From NCBI GenBank assembly GCA_964035575.1, contig OZ037900.1, positions 310,001 through 374,000 on the forward strand: DNA of 64,000 nucleotides, written 5' to 3'. Source of the stretch: Rhynchopus sp. YZ270_cl-10. Lineage: Eukaryota > Euglenozoa > Diplonemea > Diplonemida > Diplonemidae. Below are positions 34,091-44,004 of this stretch, piece after piece; the stretch's first letter is position 1, and each line of letters opens with the position of its first letter. Both the position numbers and the translations under genes were made by a program. Under the pieces are notes generated by a model. The model had not been told where the DNA came from. It searched no databases and saw nothing but the letters and a program-made list of their open reading frames with translations.

Positions 34091-34138
34091 GGATGATCTG
34101 AAGCTTCTCGAGCTTCTCGTTGCTCAGTCACCTTAAAA
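34091..34138 (+). repeat. CTTAG hairpin repeat (diverged)
   Basis: GGATGATCTGAAGCTTCTCG, then TTGCTCAGTCACCTTAAA; 22 bp after the preceding copy. Adjacent (GGT)n tract 34143-34175. Confidence 0.65.
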
Positions 34139-34185
34139 ATATGTGGTGGTGGTGGTGGTGGTGGTGGTGGTGGAGGAGAATGCAG

Positions 34186-34503
34186 TTAGTTGCTGCCACG
34201 CTCGTCGTCAAGTGCAGTGGTCTCATCAGCGGCCATGTGTTTACCGACAGCCGTATCTCCCTTCGGCGCTCTGTTTGGGGTTGGTGTGTTGTGTTGTTTA
34301 TAAAGTGAAATTGAAAATGGAAAAGAGAGAGAGAGAGAAATGGAAGCAGTGACCACGTGGACATACCCAGATCCCTGGTGGTTTCCCTGCGCAATCATCG
34401 ATTTGTCAACACCGTGCGACTTTGCTGTGGGGTGAAAACCCTCCTCGTGCTTGTGTGTTTCGCGGTGGCAGAGCACTGTGTCTCTTGTGTTTGCCTTCGA
34501 CAT
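34186..34503 (-). CDS. 73-residue hydrophilic protein, copy 1 (96-bp intron)
   Basis: Exons 34503-34367 and 34270-34186, intron 96 bp (GTATGT, a CT-rich middle, CAAACAG). It differs from copies 2 and 3 at five residues (Arg7, Val10, Cys12, Asp51, Ala60) and very few silent sites, so the comparison does not by itself prove purifying selection. The short intron looks like the simplest form from which the other two grew. Its upstream leader is unrelated to those of copies 2 and 3 beyond the last few bases. Ends in TAA. Confidence 0.65.
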   Translation of the reverse strand: MSKANTRDTVLCHRETHKHEEGFHPTAKSHGVDKSMIAQGNHQGSGYVHVVTASISLSLSFPFSISLYKQHNTPTPNRAPKGDTAVGKHMAADETTALDDERGSN

Positions 34504-35676
34504 TGTTGTTATGTGTTTAAAGAGAGCTGTGTTTTTCTGTCAAAAAAAAGGGGGGTTTTTTTTTTAATTTTGATTGAAGAATCGAAGCTTTTTTTAAAAA
34601 AGAAGATCGCATTTTTGGTTCAAATAGACAGAGAATACTATTTACTTCTTTCTTTTTTGTGTGTCTTTTTTCTTGGTAGGGATATGCAAAAATGGAAAAT
34701 ATCGAAATCGGATTTTTTTGTTTTTGTACATTTCTGGGATTTTGTGTAAAAGTCGAAACCTCAACCTCTCCTACGGTAGGTAAGCAGGGGTGTTGAGAAT
34801 TCTTGGGGGTGTTTTTTGAAAATGTTATTGTTTTTGGTTTGTTTTTTGAAAGTAGAATTCGTTGGGATATTGCCATACAACCGTACGTTCTCGCTTTCAC
34901 CTTTGTTTTTTTCTCTTGGATCCTCTATATAAAAATACTGTCCAGAGAAATTCTTCCTGTAGTGCTTTGAACCAAAGCAACGCATACGCATACGCATACG
35001 CATACGCATACGCATACGCATACGCATACGCATACGCATACGCATACGCATACGCATACGCATACGCATACGCATACGCATACGCATACGCATACGCATA
35101 CGCATACGCATACGCATACGCATACGCATACGCATACGCATACGCATACGCATACGCATACGCATACGCATACGCATACGCATACGCATACGCATACGCA
35201 TACGCATACGCATACGCATACGCATACGCATACGCATACGCATACGCATACGCATACGCAATCACTTTTTCTTTTGCTCTTGGTTCAGAGGGAAATATCT
35301 ATTTTTTTTTGGGTGATTATTTGAGACGGAGTACCGAAAGAGAACAACAACAACAACAACAACAAATAGTAGGATCGGGTAGGTAAGTAAAGTTGTTTCC
35401 TTGATTGCACAACCCCTCCTTTGTTTGAGGGATGAGTTGGCGACCGAACCAGTAATATACTGTTTCTCCATTAAAGCAAGCAAAGATACTTGACAAGGTG
35501 AATCTTGTACAGTCAAAAAGAGTGTCGTTGTATGTGGGGAAGGAATATTGCACAAAAATAGAGAACAAAAGGGGTTAAAAAAGGTGGTAAAAAAAGGGTG
35601 AGAGTTTTTCATCGTTGCAAGATATTACGTTCAAACTGGAGGGAGGTGTGCGATGAGGGAATTTCGTCTCTGGGGG
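34504..35676. other. Spacer between copies 1 and 2 of the 73-residue gene
   Basis: Holds the GCATAC satellite and T-rich sequence. No gene supported. Confidence 0.6.
34979..35260 (+). repeat. (GCATAC)n satellite, about 47 units
   Basis: Perfect hexanucleotide array with no visible interruption. Its MR and AY frames are artefacts. Confidence 0.98.
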
Positions 35677-36103
35677 TTAGTTGCTGCCACGCTCGTCGTC
35701 AAGTGCAGTGGTCTCATCAGTGGCCATGTGTTTACCAACAGCCGTGTTTCCCTTCGGCGCTCTGTTCAGGGTTGGTGTGTTGTGTTGCTTAAAAAAGTGA
35801 AATGGAAAATGGAAAAAAAGTGAAGTTATTAATGCAGACACCTCCGACTGTACGATGCCAGCCCCGGATGAAAGCAAGTACCCTGCAGCCCAACAACAGA
35901 AAATGTAAAAGGAAACCTAAGTAGACCTAAAAAGGGAAATGGAAACAGTGGACCATGTGGACATACCCAGATCCCTGGTGGTTTCCCTGCGCAATCATCG
36001 ATTTGTCAACACCGTGCGACTTTGCTGTGGGGTGAAAACCCTCCTCGTGCTTGTGTGTTTCGCGGTGGCCGAGCGCTGTGTCTTTTGTGTTTGCCTTCGA
36101 CAT
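35677..36103 (-). CDS. 73-residue hydrophilic protein, copy 2 (205-bp intron)
   Basis: Exons 36103-35967 and 35761-35677, intron 205 bp (GTATGT...TGAACAG). The intron ends align with those of copy 1, and the extra length is a block carrying a CTCCGACTGACC-family repeat (35832-35905). Translation equals copy 3: MSKANTKDTALGHRETHK, KSMIAQGNHQGSG, then APKGNTAVGKHMATDETTA. Phase-2 intron after Ser45. Copies 1 and 2 lie about 1.5 kb apart in the same orientation, with a long GCATAC satellite between them. Function unknown. Confidence 0.7.
35832..35905 (+). repeat. CTCCGACTGACC-family repeat in the intron of copy 2
   Basis: GCAGACACCTCCGACTGTAC, GATGCCAGCCCCGGATGAAA, GTACCCTGCAGCCCAACAAC. Accounts for most of the extra length over the intron of copy 1. 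Confidence 0.75.
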
Positions 36104-37116
36104 TGTGTATGTGGTTGTGTGGCTTTGCTTCTTTTCTTTGCTTGTGTAGTTGCTCTGTCCGTGTGTATAGTGAAACTGAAGAAAGGGCCAAAACCTTGAA
36201 CATTCTCTCTACGCAAAGTATCAACAGAGCGAACTACGCTCTCATCCAATGTGAAATCATCGAAATGCTGATATTATGAACAAGAGGTGATTGTGACTCG
36301 TGGTGCGCACAGCATAAGCGCATCCTCTTTTAACCCTTTTTCTAACGACAATGAACTTCGAACAAAAAAAAATGATCACTTTTATTTTTATGCGATGTGC
36401 CCTGTGTCAGGCTCATTTGGGGGAAAGGGTGGGGGGTTTGCTTAGCTAGATCTCATGTTCTGGAGTTAGGTCTCATAAATAAGTGTTCCGGAAAAACACT
36501 GTCTGGGAAAAAAATTATGAAAAGAAGAAAACGTTAAAAGACTGCGCGCTCACTGTGCACTGAAAACACATTGAAGCATGAAACGCGAAAAACCAGACCA
36601 GGGGGTTTATACAGCGCATAAATACTCGGTCACAACCTGGCTGAGTTGCGTAATAGGAGAAACTCAGTCAAGCCAAAATAAGAGAAGTTGAAAAGTGCAA
36701 ACGCCGCGCCGTTCATCGGCGGACGCAGGCACATAGACTAATGTGTCGCGGATAGGCTTACAGACTGCACACCTCACCCATGTGGCAATGCCGAGCATTG
36801 ACCTCCAACGTCTTACGTTTAGAAGGGACGAAATGAAGGGATCAGTAGGCCTCTGCTCTCTCCAATTTTGAAAAAAAAGGGGGGGGGGGAAACGGGGTTG
36901 GTGTTCATACTGTCGACCATACCCTATGGTATCAAGGCCTAAGGACAAAAAAGTGGATTTTATGAAACAGCTGCAAGACCATTTATAGGTCCGACTAGCT
37001 GTGTAGCTCTCATATTCTCTGTTGTTGTTTTAAAATGAAATGACAAAAAAATGCACTGAGCTTTGCATCCTTGGGTACTTTTTTCCGTTGAGTAGCTGAA
37101 AACGAACCGCCCCCCT
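36104..37116. other. Gene-free interval
   Basis: Upstream leader of copy 2 and a GAAGTTGATAGTGC-family repeat (36683-36735). A minus-strand frame at 36664-36948 overlaps the repeat and is not supported. Confidence 0.55.
36683..36735 (+). repeat. GAAGTTGATAGTGC-family repeat
   Basis: GAGAAGTTGAAAAGTGCAAA, GCCGCGCCGTTCATCGGC, GGACGCAGGCACA. Confidence 0.7.
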
Positions 37117-38088
37117 CTACGCAGTGGCACTGCCTGGACACCACACAAACATAACGTCGGTCTGAATGGCGTATTTCACTCCGGACAGGATTTTCGCACT
37201 TTCATGCTTTTCATTGGGATCGAACGCAGCAATGCGACCCTGCTTAGGCAGCACCGTGACCGGGGGGTCATGGTGGGGGTACGTCACAACAGGCTTCTTC
37301 CCGGGGACCACTTCCACCTTCGCACGCTGCAGGAAGTTGAGCGAGCCCCCAGTAAAGTCCTCCTGACCACCAAGCCCTTCCTGGCTGTTCAGGTACACCA
37401 CAACAGACACACCGTTGCGGTAGCTTCCGGGCACACCATTTAGCTTTGGGAAGCGGTAGCTCGTGTCGGAGTGCGGGGAGAAAACCTGCCCTGGCTCGTA
37501 TTTCAGAATTCTCACCAATGGGTTTACCCCGACCGGGATGTAGTGCCCACCGCCCTCGAGACATTTGCAGAGACCCCCGGCGTCGTAATTTTGGATGCAG
37601 CTGACGGAGAGGTTGTCAATGAGCAGCTGTCTTTTGATGCGACTCCAAATCAATCCGGCAAGCTTCTCGTCACGTACAAAGATGATCTGGGCGGTGCTCA
37701 CTACCGGGGCGAGCGAGGCGGTGTCTTGATATTCTCTTGCCTGTTTGTACATCAGATCCGGCTGTACGCCCGCGTCGGGGCGGGTTTTGAAACCAACTGC
37801 TTCAGCGGAGGCGATGACGTGCTTGCATTCTGCAGAGGTAAAGCCGTTCTCGATGACGTGAACCGGAATGCGTGCCCCCTTGATGCTGTGTGTCGCAATC
37901 AGGGTAGGTGGGGCGAGAGCAAGGGTCTCATCATCAGCCTCCAACGAGGCAGCAAAGAGTGCTGGGGCGTCCATCTCGTTCCACACATCAGTGTTCCGCG
38001 CGGCGACCCGGTCGCGTTCCTGGCTGAAGGTGTCGTCTTGTAACACCTTGTACAGCTTGCACGGATTTGGTGTGTACATCGTTGCCAT
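37117..38088 (-). CDS. 2-oxoglutarate/Fe(II) dioxygenase, prolyl 4-hydroxylase-like, 323 aa
   Basis: Single exon. The double-stranded beta-helix core has LVRILKYEPGQVFSPHSDTS with the iron ligands His206 and Asp208, a FTGGSLNFL strand, the distal His295 in PNEKHES, and Lys305 ten residues later (GVKYAIQTDV), suited to bind 2-oxoglutarate. This is the order of P4H-type hydroxylases, which use O2 and 2-oxoglutarate to hydroxylate proline or related residues. The open frame extends to an ATG at 38271, which would add a hydrophobic leader, but that part overlaps dispersed repeat sequence. A pyrimidine stretch and AATAG lie about 14 bases before the ATG at 38088, so I start there. Likely soluble; substrate unknown. 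Confidence 0.85.
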   Translation of the reverse strand: MATMYTPNPCKLYKVLQDDTFSQERDRVAARNTDVWNEMDAPALFAASLEADDETLALAPPTLIATHSIKGARIPVHVIENGFTSAECKHVIASAEAVGFKTRPDAGVQPDLMYKQAREYQDTASLAPVVSTAQIIFVRDEKLAGLIWSRIKRQLLIDNLSVSCIQNYDAGGLCKCLEGGGHYIPVGVNPLVRILKYEPGQVFSPHSDTSYRFPKLNGVPGSYRNGVSVVVYLNSQEGLGGQEDFTGGSLNFLQRAKVEVVPGKKPVVTYPHHDPPVTVLPKQGRIAAFDPNEKHESAKILSGVKYAIQTDVMFVWCPGSATA

Positions 38089-38304
38089 GTGTAATGTGGT
38101 ATCTATTTTTTTGTTGGCAAAAAAGAAAATTGTGGTGTAGAGGAGAAGAGAAGAGAGAACAGTGGTCGCGCTAATTATGGGAAAAAATGGGGAAAAAATG
38201 GATTTCGGGTACGGAAAAACGTTCCTTGAAAAGGTTAGCTGGGGAGGCCCGGAAACCCCGTTTTGTGGCATTTCCGGGCCAATCCCGGCTTGTGGTGGGG
38301 TATA

Positions 38305-39247
38305 TCAGTCAATAATTGAGCCACCGGGACTTTTTTCCGTTTTTGTACAGAAAAATTTTTAATTTCTACTCGTCAAAAAAAATTGTCCGACCCCGCAATT
38401 AAAAGATATCGACTCGGAAACCCATTCCCGCTGGGTTTTGAAAACTTTTGATGTCGTTGGTTCACCTCAGATGTGTGAGGGCCTCGACCAAAACCAGTTT
38501 TTCCAGTTTTCGGGTATAAGCCTGGGCGGTAGTATTTTACAAAAAAATCCTCAAAATTCAAAAAAAACTGTTCGAATGGATTCAGATCGTGCAAAACAGT
38601 CAAAATATCACTTTTGACAAAGAAAAAAAAGTGATCCTCACTGTTACGCAGCCACCCTCCTGACCCCCCTGGAACCTGGTTTTTGTGTGGGGGGTTCCCT
38701 GTACAAAGTCTTAAGGGAAGTCTGAAGGGGTACTGGTTGGTGGCCATTTTTTGCCTACAAAAAATCAGGGAAAAAAAATTTTTTTTTTCGGTTCTCGGGA
38801 GTCTGTGCGTGCTGTGATGGCGTCACTTTGCGCTCAGAAATGAGTATTTTTGACCTAAAATGCATGTGTCAGTTTAGACTGGCTGTACGCCGTTTTCCAC
38901 GGTGTACAGCCACAACTACCCATGTACAGAAGAGTTTTTAACTTCTACTCATTTCCAGAAATCGTGCGACCCCGCAATTAAAAGATATCGACTCGGAAAT
39001 CCATCCCCGCAGGGTTTTAATTTTTTTTTAAAATTTCGGTGCGTCGCATTCATGCAATTCATTTCCGACTTTTTGGGATTCGCCAATCTGGAGTTCAAAA
39101 ATTTTTTTTTATTATTTTTATTTTTATTTCTTTGCATTCCGCTGCTCAAAATCTTTCAATTGCGGGGTCGGACAATTTTTTTTGACCATCAGTTTTTTGT
39201 TCAACGAACCTTGGGAGAAAAGTCCCGGTGGTTCAGTTATTGACTGA
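38305..39247. mobile_element. Foldback-type element, 943 bp, inserted in another repeat
   Basis: Ends TCAGTCAATAATTGAGCCAC and GTGGTTCAGTTATTGACTGA are inverted repeats. The match resumes farther in around AATTGTCCGACCCCGCAATT (38377-38400 and 39155-39180 region). TATA flanks both sides (38301-38304, 39248-39251). A 55-bp direct repeat (38391-38445, 38965-39020) lies inside. No transposase frame seen. Confidence 0.75.
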
Positions 39248-39249
39248 TA

Positions 39250-39845
39250 TACGGAAAAATGGACAAAATTTTAGTGACTTAAATTTTCGCAAAATATGAA
39301 CCCATACTCGTAAACAAGGGTCATTTTCAGGAAAATTCGGAAAATTCCGAGATTTGGAAGCAATTTTTCTCCTGAAAATCAGTGGGTTTTCAGCCCCAAA
39401 ACATACCGCGATTGGAATTTCCGGAATCCGTCCGCGCTGTGGTGGGGTCACTTTGCCGAAATGGCCAATTTTTTGGTTTTGGTCAAAATCCATGTGGGTA
39501 AAGAGGGCCAATGTAAATCCCACAACCAGATTTTCTCTCCCTGATCCTGAACGTCTTGCAACATGAAAATGCGCGAAAACACCGGCATTTGCATTTCCGG
39601 AATTCGTCCGTTCTGTGGTGGGGTCAATTTGCCGAAATGGACAAGTTCTTGGTTTTGGTCAAAACCCGTCAGTGTAAGGTAAAGGGGGTAAAGTGTTTGC
39701 CTGTAGAAACTGGAAGGGAACAGGCAGCGCCGCAGGCGCACGGTAACCAACTTTTTTTTTTTTTTTTTTTTCCTTTTCTTTTTTCTCCTCTTTCTTTTGA
39801 CTTTCCGAGCCAATTGCGTTCCACGGCGGGGTCACATGTATATGC
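39250..39845 (+). repeat. GTGGGG block, right part
   Basis: Continues the block interrupted by the foldback element: TATACGGAAAAATGGACAAA, a CATACTCGTAAACAAGGGTC segment, two GGTGGGGTCA-type segments and the GCCGCAGGCGCACGGTA core. Confidence 0.6.
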
Positions 39846-40669
39846 AAGTCCACTATGTGGTGGTCTTACTCAACAATATTAGAACTTCTGGTTTCTTAAT
39901 GAAATCCCCGTACTGCAAAAAAAAAACGTTCCTACCAAAACCCCCAAAAATCCCGGGATGAGGGATGGACTTTAGCGCGAGCTCTGAGAGAGAAGAGGGT
40001 GCTTTTTTTTTTTTGTAGTTTCGACAATCAACCTGTCCGAGAGGACGGGTTTTGTACTTATTTTTTTGTTATTGTTGGGTGCTCACCAAATTGTAAAAAA
40101 AAAAAATTGAGGACAACTCTCACTTTTTGTTTTGTTTCTTGTCCTAATTAATTAGAAAGATTTCGGAAGATATGTCTCAGTGTCACGTCCCCGAAAAAAA
40201 TCCAAGCGGGGATGGAAAATAAAAAGTGAGAGTTCCCGGAAGCGGAAAAAAAAAAACGTTCGAAATATATTGTGTCAGGGGGATAGCCCAAGCCCATGGG
40301 GTGTGAAGAGAGAGAGAGAGATAACTGCCAAAAGTATTTCAACATATGCAATCAATAAATTGATGGCATAGAAGGCGGAGCATAATAACTGCCAAAAAGG
40401 AAAAGAGTTGAACCAGACTTTCCGCGCTGAAGAATCCGATGAAGAATTCTTCGAAAAAAAAAAAATCCCAAAAAAAAAAACTTTTTCCAGTGAAGAATTC
40501 TTCATTGGAAAAAAATAAAAATAAAAAAAAATTCCCGAAAAAAAAAAAAATTCCCCCACATAAGCCTCTGAGAGTGACCAGAACTGGCCTCATGAACAAA
40601 GTGACCCCGTCACAGCCAGAACGCGACTCAATTGATTAAACGCCGAACGAAAAGGAAGCATGCAGCATG

Positions 40670-41080
40670 GCGAAAGAAAAAAGTAGCGTACCGTGCGCCT
40701 GCGGCGCAAGTTTGCAACCCACCTTCCCATGACATTGTTTGGCTGTAAAAATGTGCAATTTTATGCGCAATGTTTTGAAATGTTGCATACCGTGGCTTCG
40801 CCAGGAGCCTTGATGCTATGGCCACCGTTTCTTTTTGTACACGTACTGAGGTTACTGATAATTCGTGTGTCTGGTGCAAATATCAATGAAGTTGAACTCC
40901 TCAGTCGGATACCCGAGGAATTCTCTCATTCCGGGTCGGGCTCGACCGCGCTTTTTTATTTTATTTTTTGGAAATCTCAGGGACTGCGCTGGGACGCGTT
41001 TTTTGGGCCAGAACTCTAGTTTCTCCGCCGGAGGCCCCGAACTTGCGTTAAATTCCGGCGCGCGTAGCGCGCCGGGCTCG
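40670..41080 (-). repeat. Inverted copy of the 21650-22500 complex block
   Basis: GTAGCGTACCGTGCGCCTGC, GCATACCGTGGCTTCGCCAG, TCTGGTGCAAATATCAATGA and CTCCGCCGGAGGCCC are reverse complements of segments in 21880-22260, in the same relative order. Confidence 0.65.
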
Positions 41081-41631
41081 GGACGTATTTACCTTTTATG
41101 TACAAAATCACGATTCTTCATCAAAAATCGTACCCAATGAAGGAGCGCGGAAACACTGAGTTGAACAAAAAAAAAAAAAAAAGGATTGGAACACACCCCC
41201 CAACGGAACGCAGGCCCTGTCACCCACACTCCCTCCCCTCCTTTTTTTTCACCGTACCAGGTTGCATTTTTTTTTTCTTTCAACAAGGGTGTACGAAAAA
41301 TAAAAGGGGAGGGGGGGTTGGTAAGAAGCCCTGAGGCAGAGGGCGCTTTCGCCGCCTTTAAAAAAAAAAAAAAAAGAGAGAAAATAAACTTCGTTGTGTG
41401 CATAGCATTCTATTGTTTAAACCAGAGACGTTTGTGGTTTGCTTTTTAGTTGTATCGAACAAACTCAGTTGGGAACTTCTTCCCGTGTTGCATTTTTTGT
41501 ATTTTTTTTTTAAATTAGTAGTGGCAGTTTCAATATGCGGCAAGATAAGATATTTTTTTGTACAGGTTTGCATTTTTTATTGTGTCGCAAAAGCACGTTA
41601 CATTCTTTTTTATTTTATTTGGTGGCGCTGG

Positions 41632-42763
41632 TTAGTTGCTGCCACGCTCGTCGTCAAGTGCAGTGGTCTCATCAGTGGCCATGTGTTTACCAACAGCCGT
41701 GTTTCCCTTCGGCGCTCTGTTCAGGGTTGGTGTGTTGTGTTACTTAAAAAAGTGAAATGGAAAATGGAAAAAAAGTGAAAGAGAAATCCCAAAGGGTGTG
41801 CGATTGTGGGAAGCAAATACAAAACTACTCAGAACGGACCCTGAACGCGTTGTGAAATAGGGACTCGGTCCCCAAAAGACTCTCTCAGACCGTGTCACTC
41901 AGCACAAAGTGCAGGAAGAGGAGTACGCCCAGCTATATAGGACCGTTGTACTTGACGGCACCACGTTCAAGTACCTCCGCCGCCAGGAGGCTTATGTTGT
42001 GCGGATGAGGTGGTGGTGTCACACTGAGGGCATGAGGGAGAATGCCGTCAGCCACTTCACCTTTGCTCAAGGGGAATCTGCCAATGGCGCCACAATTGAG
42101 GGACACCTAACGACTGAACTGGCAACTGTCTCTCTCGAACCTCGGAACCTCACTGGTCTGTCCTCTGATTCTGCAGCAGTGCTCACGGGCAGGCGCATGC
42201 GCAGTGTTTTGTGACAGAGAACAATACTGTTATACATCATCATGATTTGCACCTGAAAACGACAACAGCATGTCCTCCGTACCTACAACCCAGGTCACCC
42301 TACTACTGCCCCGAGAGGGACATCTACACGCTGATAAACATCGTACAGCCCTAGACAGCTCGGAGTGCAAAGATCACATCAGTACAACACCCTTGTGAAC
42401 AGGATAACGGGAAGGATCGATGGGAAGTACGCATGTGACAGCAGGTGGGCACAAGGAAGAGACAAAGGGAGGAGAGAAAAAGGAGGCACAAAAAGACAGC
42501 CACAAAGCCTCGGGTGGAACAGAAAAAAAAATAATAATTATACAATGAATCATGTAACGTCGAAAATATTTTGCAACAAAGAAGACCCTCCAAAACCCCC
42601 CCTTCCGTTCTTCCATGTGGACATACCCAGATCCCTGGTGGTTTCCCTGCGCAATCATCGATTTGTCAACACCGTGCGACTTTGCTGTGGGGTGAAAACC
42701 CTCCTCGTGCTTGTGTGTTTCGCGGTGACCGAGCGCTGTGTCTTTTGTGTTTGCCTTCGACAT
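41632..42763 (-). CDS. 73-residue hydrophilic protein, copy 3 (910-bp intron)
   Basis: Two exons, 42763-42627 (45 codons plus 2 bases) and 41716-41632. Product begins MSKANTKDTALGHRETHK and ends TTALDDERGSN. The intron starts GTATGTCCACATGG and ends CCAACCCTGAACAG, as in the other two copies, but has grown to 910 bp around an antisense hAT-like transposase piece. The predicted protein is identical to copy 2; a Gly12 codon differs silently. About 75 bp of 5' leader is also shared with copy 2. No signal peptide, membrane segment or known domain; rich in Lys, His, Gly and Asp, so probably soluble and perhaps disordered. Function unknown. Confidence 0.7.
41815..42215 (+). mobile_element. hAT-like transposase fragment in the intron of copy 3
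   Basis: The plus-strand frame reads VVLDGTTFKYLRRQEAYVV, then SHFTFAQGESANGATIEGHL and NLTGLSSDSAAVLTGRRMRS. This matches the RNase-H-like core of hAT/DUF4371-type transposases: a D-G-T strand, then a later L-(V/T)-G-(L)-S-x-D-(G/S)-A-A-V-(M/L)-T-G motif. Only this central part is recognisable. It is antisense to the host gene and flanked by host intron sequence. Confidence 0.5.
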
Positions 42764-43185
42764 TGTGTATGTGGTTGTGTGGCTTTGCTTCTTCTCTTTG
42801 CTTGTGTAGTTGCTCTGTCCGTGTGTATAGTGAAACCGAAAGAAGTTCAAAACCTTGCGTAAAGAATACGGCGAAAAAAAGACCTCATTTCGCCAACCCA
42901 TTCCCTACGAAGAAAAGACATCATAACTCCCTCACCCCCCCCTTTCTTCCTTTTGCACACCTTCCACTTTCATTCTTCTACAGTTCTTCCCATTCTTCTT
43001 TTACGTGGCAATGTAAATCGCAGTAAAAGACCCCTCCCCTAAAAAAAAGTGAAGTTGATAGCGCATAAACGCTGCCTTTTTTTTTTGACCCACCCTATAG
43101 ATTGATCAGCACGCCGTCATCACCTTTTTTATCACCTTTTTTTCTTGACAATCTTCCTCTTCCTCCTCCTCTTCCTTCCTCTCTT
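42764..43185. other. Gene-free interval
   Basis: Shared leader of copy 3 (to about 42850), then C- and T-rich sequence with a partial GAAGTTGATAGTGC copy at 43050-43080. Confidence 0.55.
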
Positions 43186-44004
43186 TTATCTTGACGTCGA
43201 CGCAAGAATTGCAGTACAGAACTCATCAAAAGAAAGTGTCGGTGGTATGTTGCTTGCACGGAGTCTGCGTTTGTCTTTCCAGCGTTGAGCATAACCGCCA
43301 CAGTATTTGAAGCAAAAGGTCGGGTTTGTGGGCAGCCCGTAGGGCGTAGTATCCGCATCCAGCAGACAAGCCACCTCCGCACCACTGAGGGTGCCGTCGC
43401 CACTCACGTCAAGGTGGTCGAAGAGGTCGCGTAGCTCGCTGACGCTCACCCCTTGGTCGACTCTCTCCTTCCATTCCTTCGCTATCGCCGCGGCAGGTGA
43501 AACCTTCACCCCAGGCTCCTCACTGACAACGTTCCCTCTCTTCCGCACTGCCTTCACATTGACCGGCTCCAGCTTCCTCCACATCGTTCTTCCTTTTCCT
43601 AAACTCCGTTCATAGGCTGCCATATCAGAATATGTCGAATGGTCCTGCGGCTCGAAGGTTCGTTGTACGGAATGGCGTTCTAAGAACGATTCGTCGCTTT
43701 TTGGAAGCTGCGGCCAGGTTTGTCCTGTTGGGTCAAGAAGCGTTTGGGTCCGAGGACGTGGGGGTTGTGTGTTGAGGCAGAGCTCTTTGTAGGAGACCTC
43801 CTTAATGCGGCTGTTGACGCAGAGACGCTGTGCTTCGGCGCGTTGCCCTTTGCGGAGGTGCTCTATGATACGTGCCTGGTTCAGTGTCATATGCGACATA
43901 GCGTCCTGTTGATGCGCGGCAGTGTCTTCTCTGCTTAAAAAAGAGCCTCCTTCAGCATCGTTACTATCCCCAATATCACGAATGACATCACGGATGCGGA
44001 CCAT
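43186..44004 (-). CDS. EF-hand protein, 272 aa
   Basis: Single exon from MVRIRDVIRDIGDSND. The clearest motif is one canonical calcium-binding EF-hand loop, LDVSGDGTLSGAEV, with Asp, Ser, Asp, Thr and Glu in the coordinating places. A second half-motif (LSFDEFCTAIL) near the C-terminus could be the exit helix of a degenerate partner hand. The rest is charged and likely helical (LNQARIIEHLRKGQRAEAQ) with no family I recognise; the layout is reminiscent of ciliary EF-hand proteins, but this is a guess. The open frame extends upstream of the chosen ATG through low-complexity Pro/Leu sequence that looks like leader. Confidence 0.75.
   Translation of the reverse strand: MVRIRDVIRDIGDSNDAEGGSFLSREDTAAHQQDAMSHMTLNQARIIEHLRKGQRAEAQRLCVNSRIKEVSYKELCLNTQPPRPRTQTLLDPTGQTWPQLPKSDESFLERHSVQRTFEPQDHSTYSDMAAYERSLGKGRTMWRKLEPVNVKAVRKRGNVVSEEPGVKVSPAAAIAKEWKERVDQGVSVSELRDLFDHLDVSGDGTLSGAEVACLLDADTTPYGLPTNPTFCFKYCGGYAQRWKDKRRLRASNIPPTLSFDEFCTAILASTSR

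Larger units (their letters stand above)
33003..34185. other. Gene-free interval upstream of the ankyrin/LRR gene
   Basis: Three CTTAG hairpins (33016, 34022, 34091), one full GAAGTTGATAGTGC element (33091), GGA- and GGT-rich tracts. No gene supported. Confidence 0.6.
38089..41631. other. Gene-free repeat block
   Basis: Made of the GTGGGG block split by a foldback element, a GCCGCAGGCGCACGGTA copy (39718-39845), the inverted complex block (40670-41080) and long A/T homopolymers. No gene supported. Confidence 0.6.

Noticed and set aside
34761-35386. Long MR- and AY-repeat frames
   Set aside because: Translation of the GCATAC array; no flanking coding signal.
35262-35612. Minus-strand frame of 116 codons beside the satellite
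   Set aside because: Low complexity, no domain, and no support from splice signals or family copies.
36664-36948. Minus-strand frame with a Trp/Arg/Cys-rich product
   Set aside because: Overlaps a dispersed repeat, has no splice context and resembles no family.
38089-38271. Longer start for the dioxygenase with a hydrophobic leader
   Set aside because: The extra part overlaps dispersed repeat sequence and a splice-acceptor-like AG lies just before the inner ATG.
41632-42845. The two conserved blocks of the 73-residue gene as ends of a hAT element
   Set aside because: The blocks are not inverted repeats of each other, and they splice into one open frame in all three copies.
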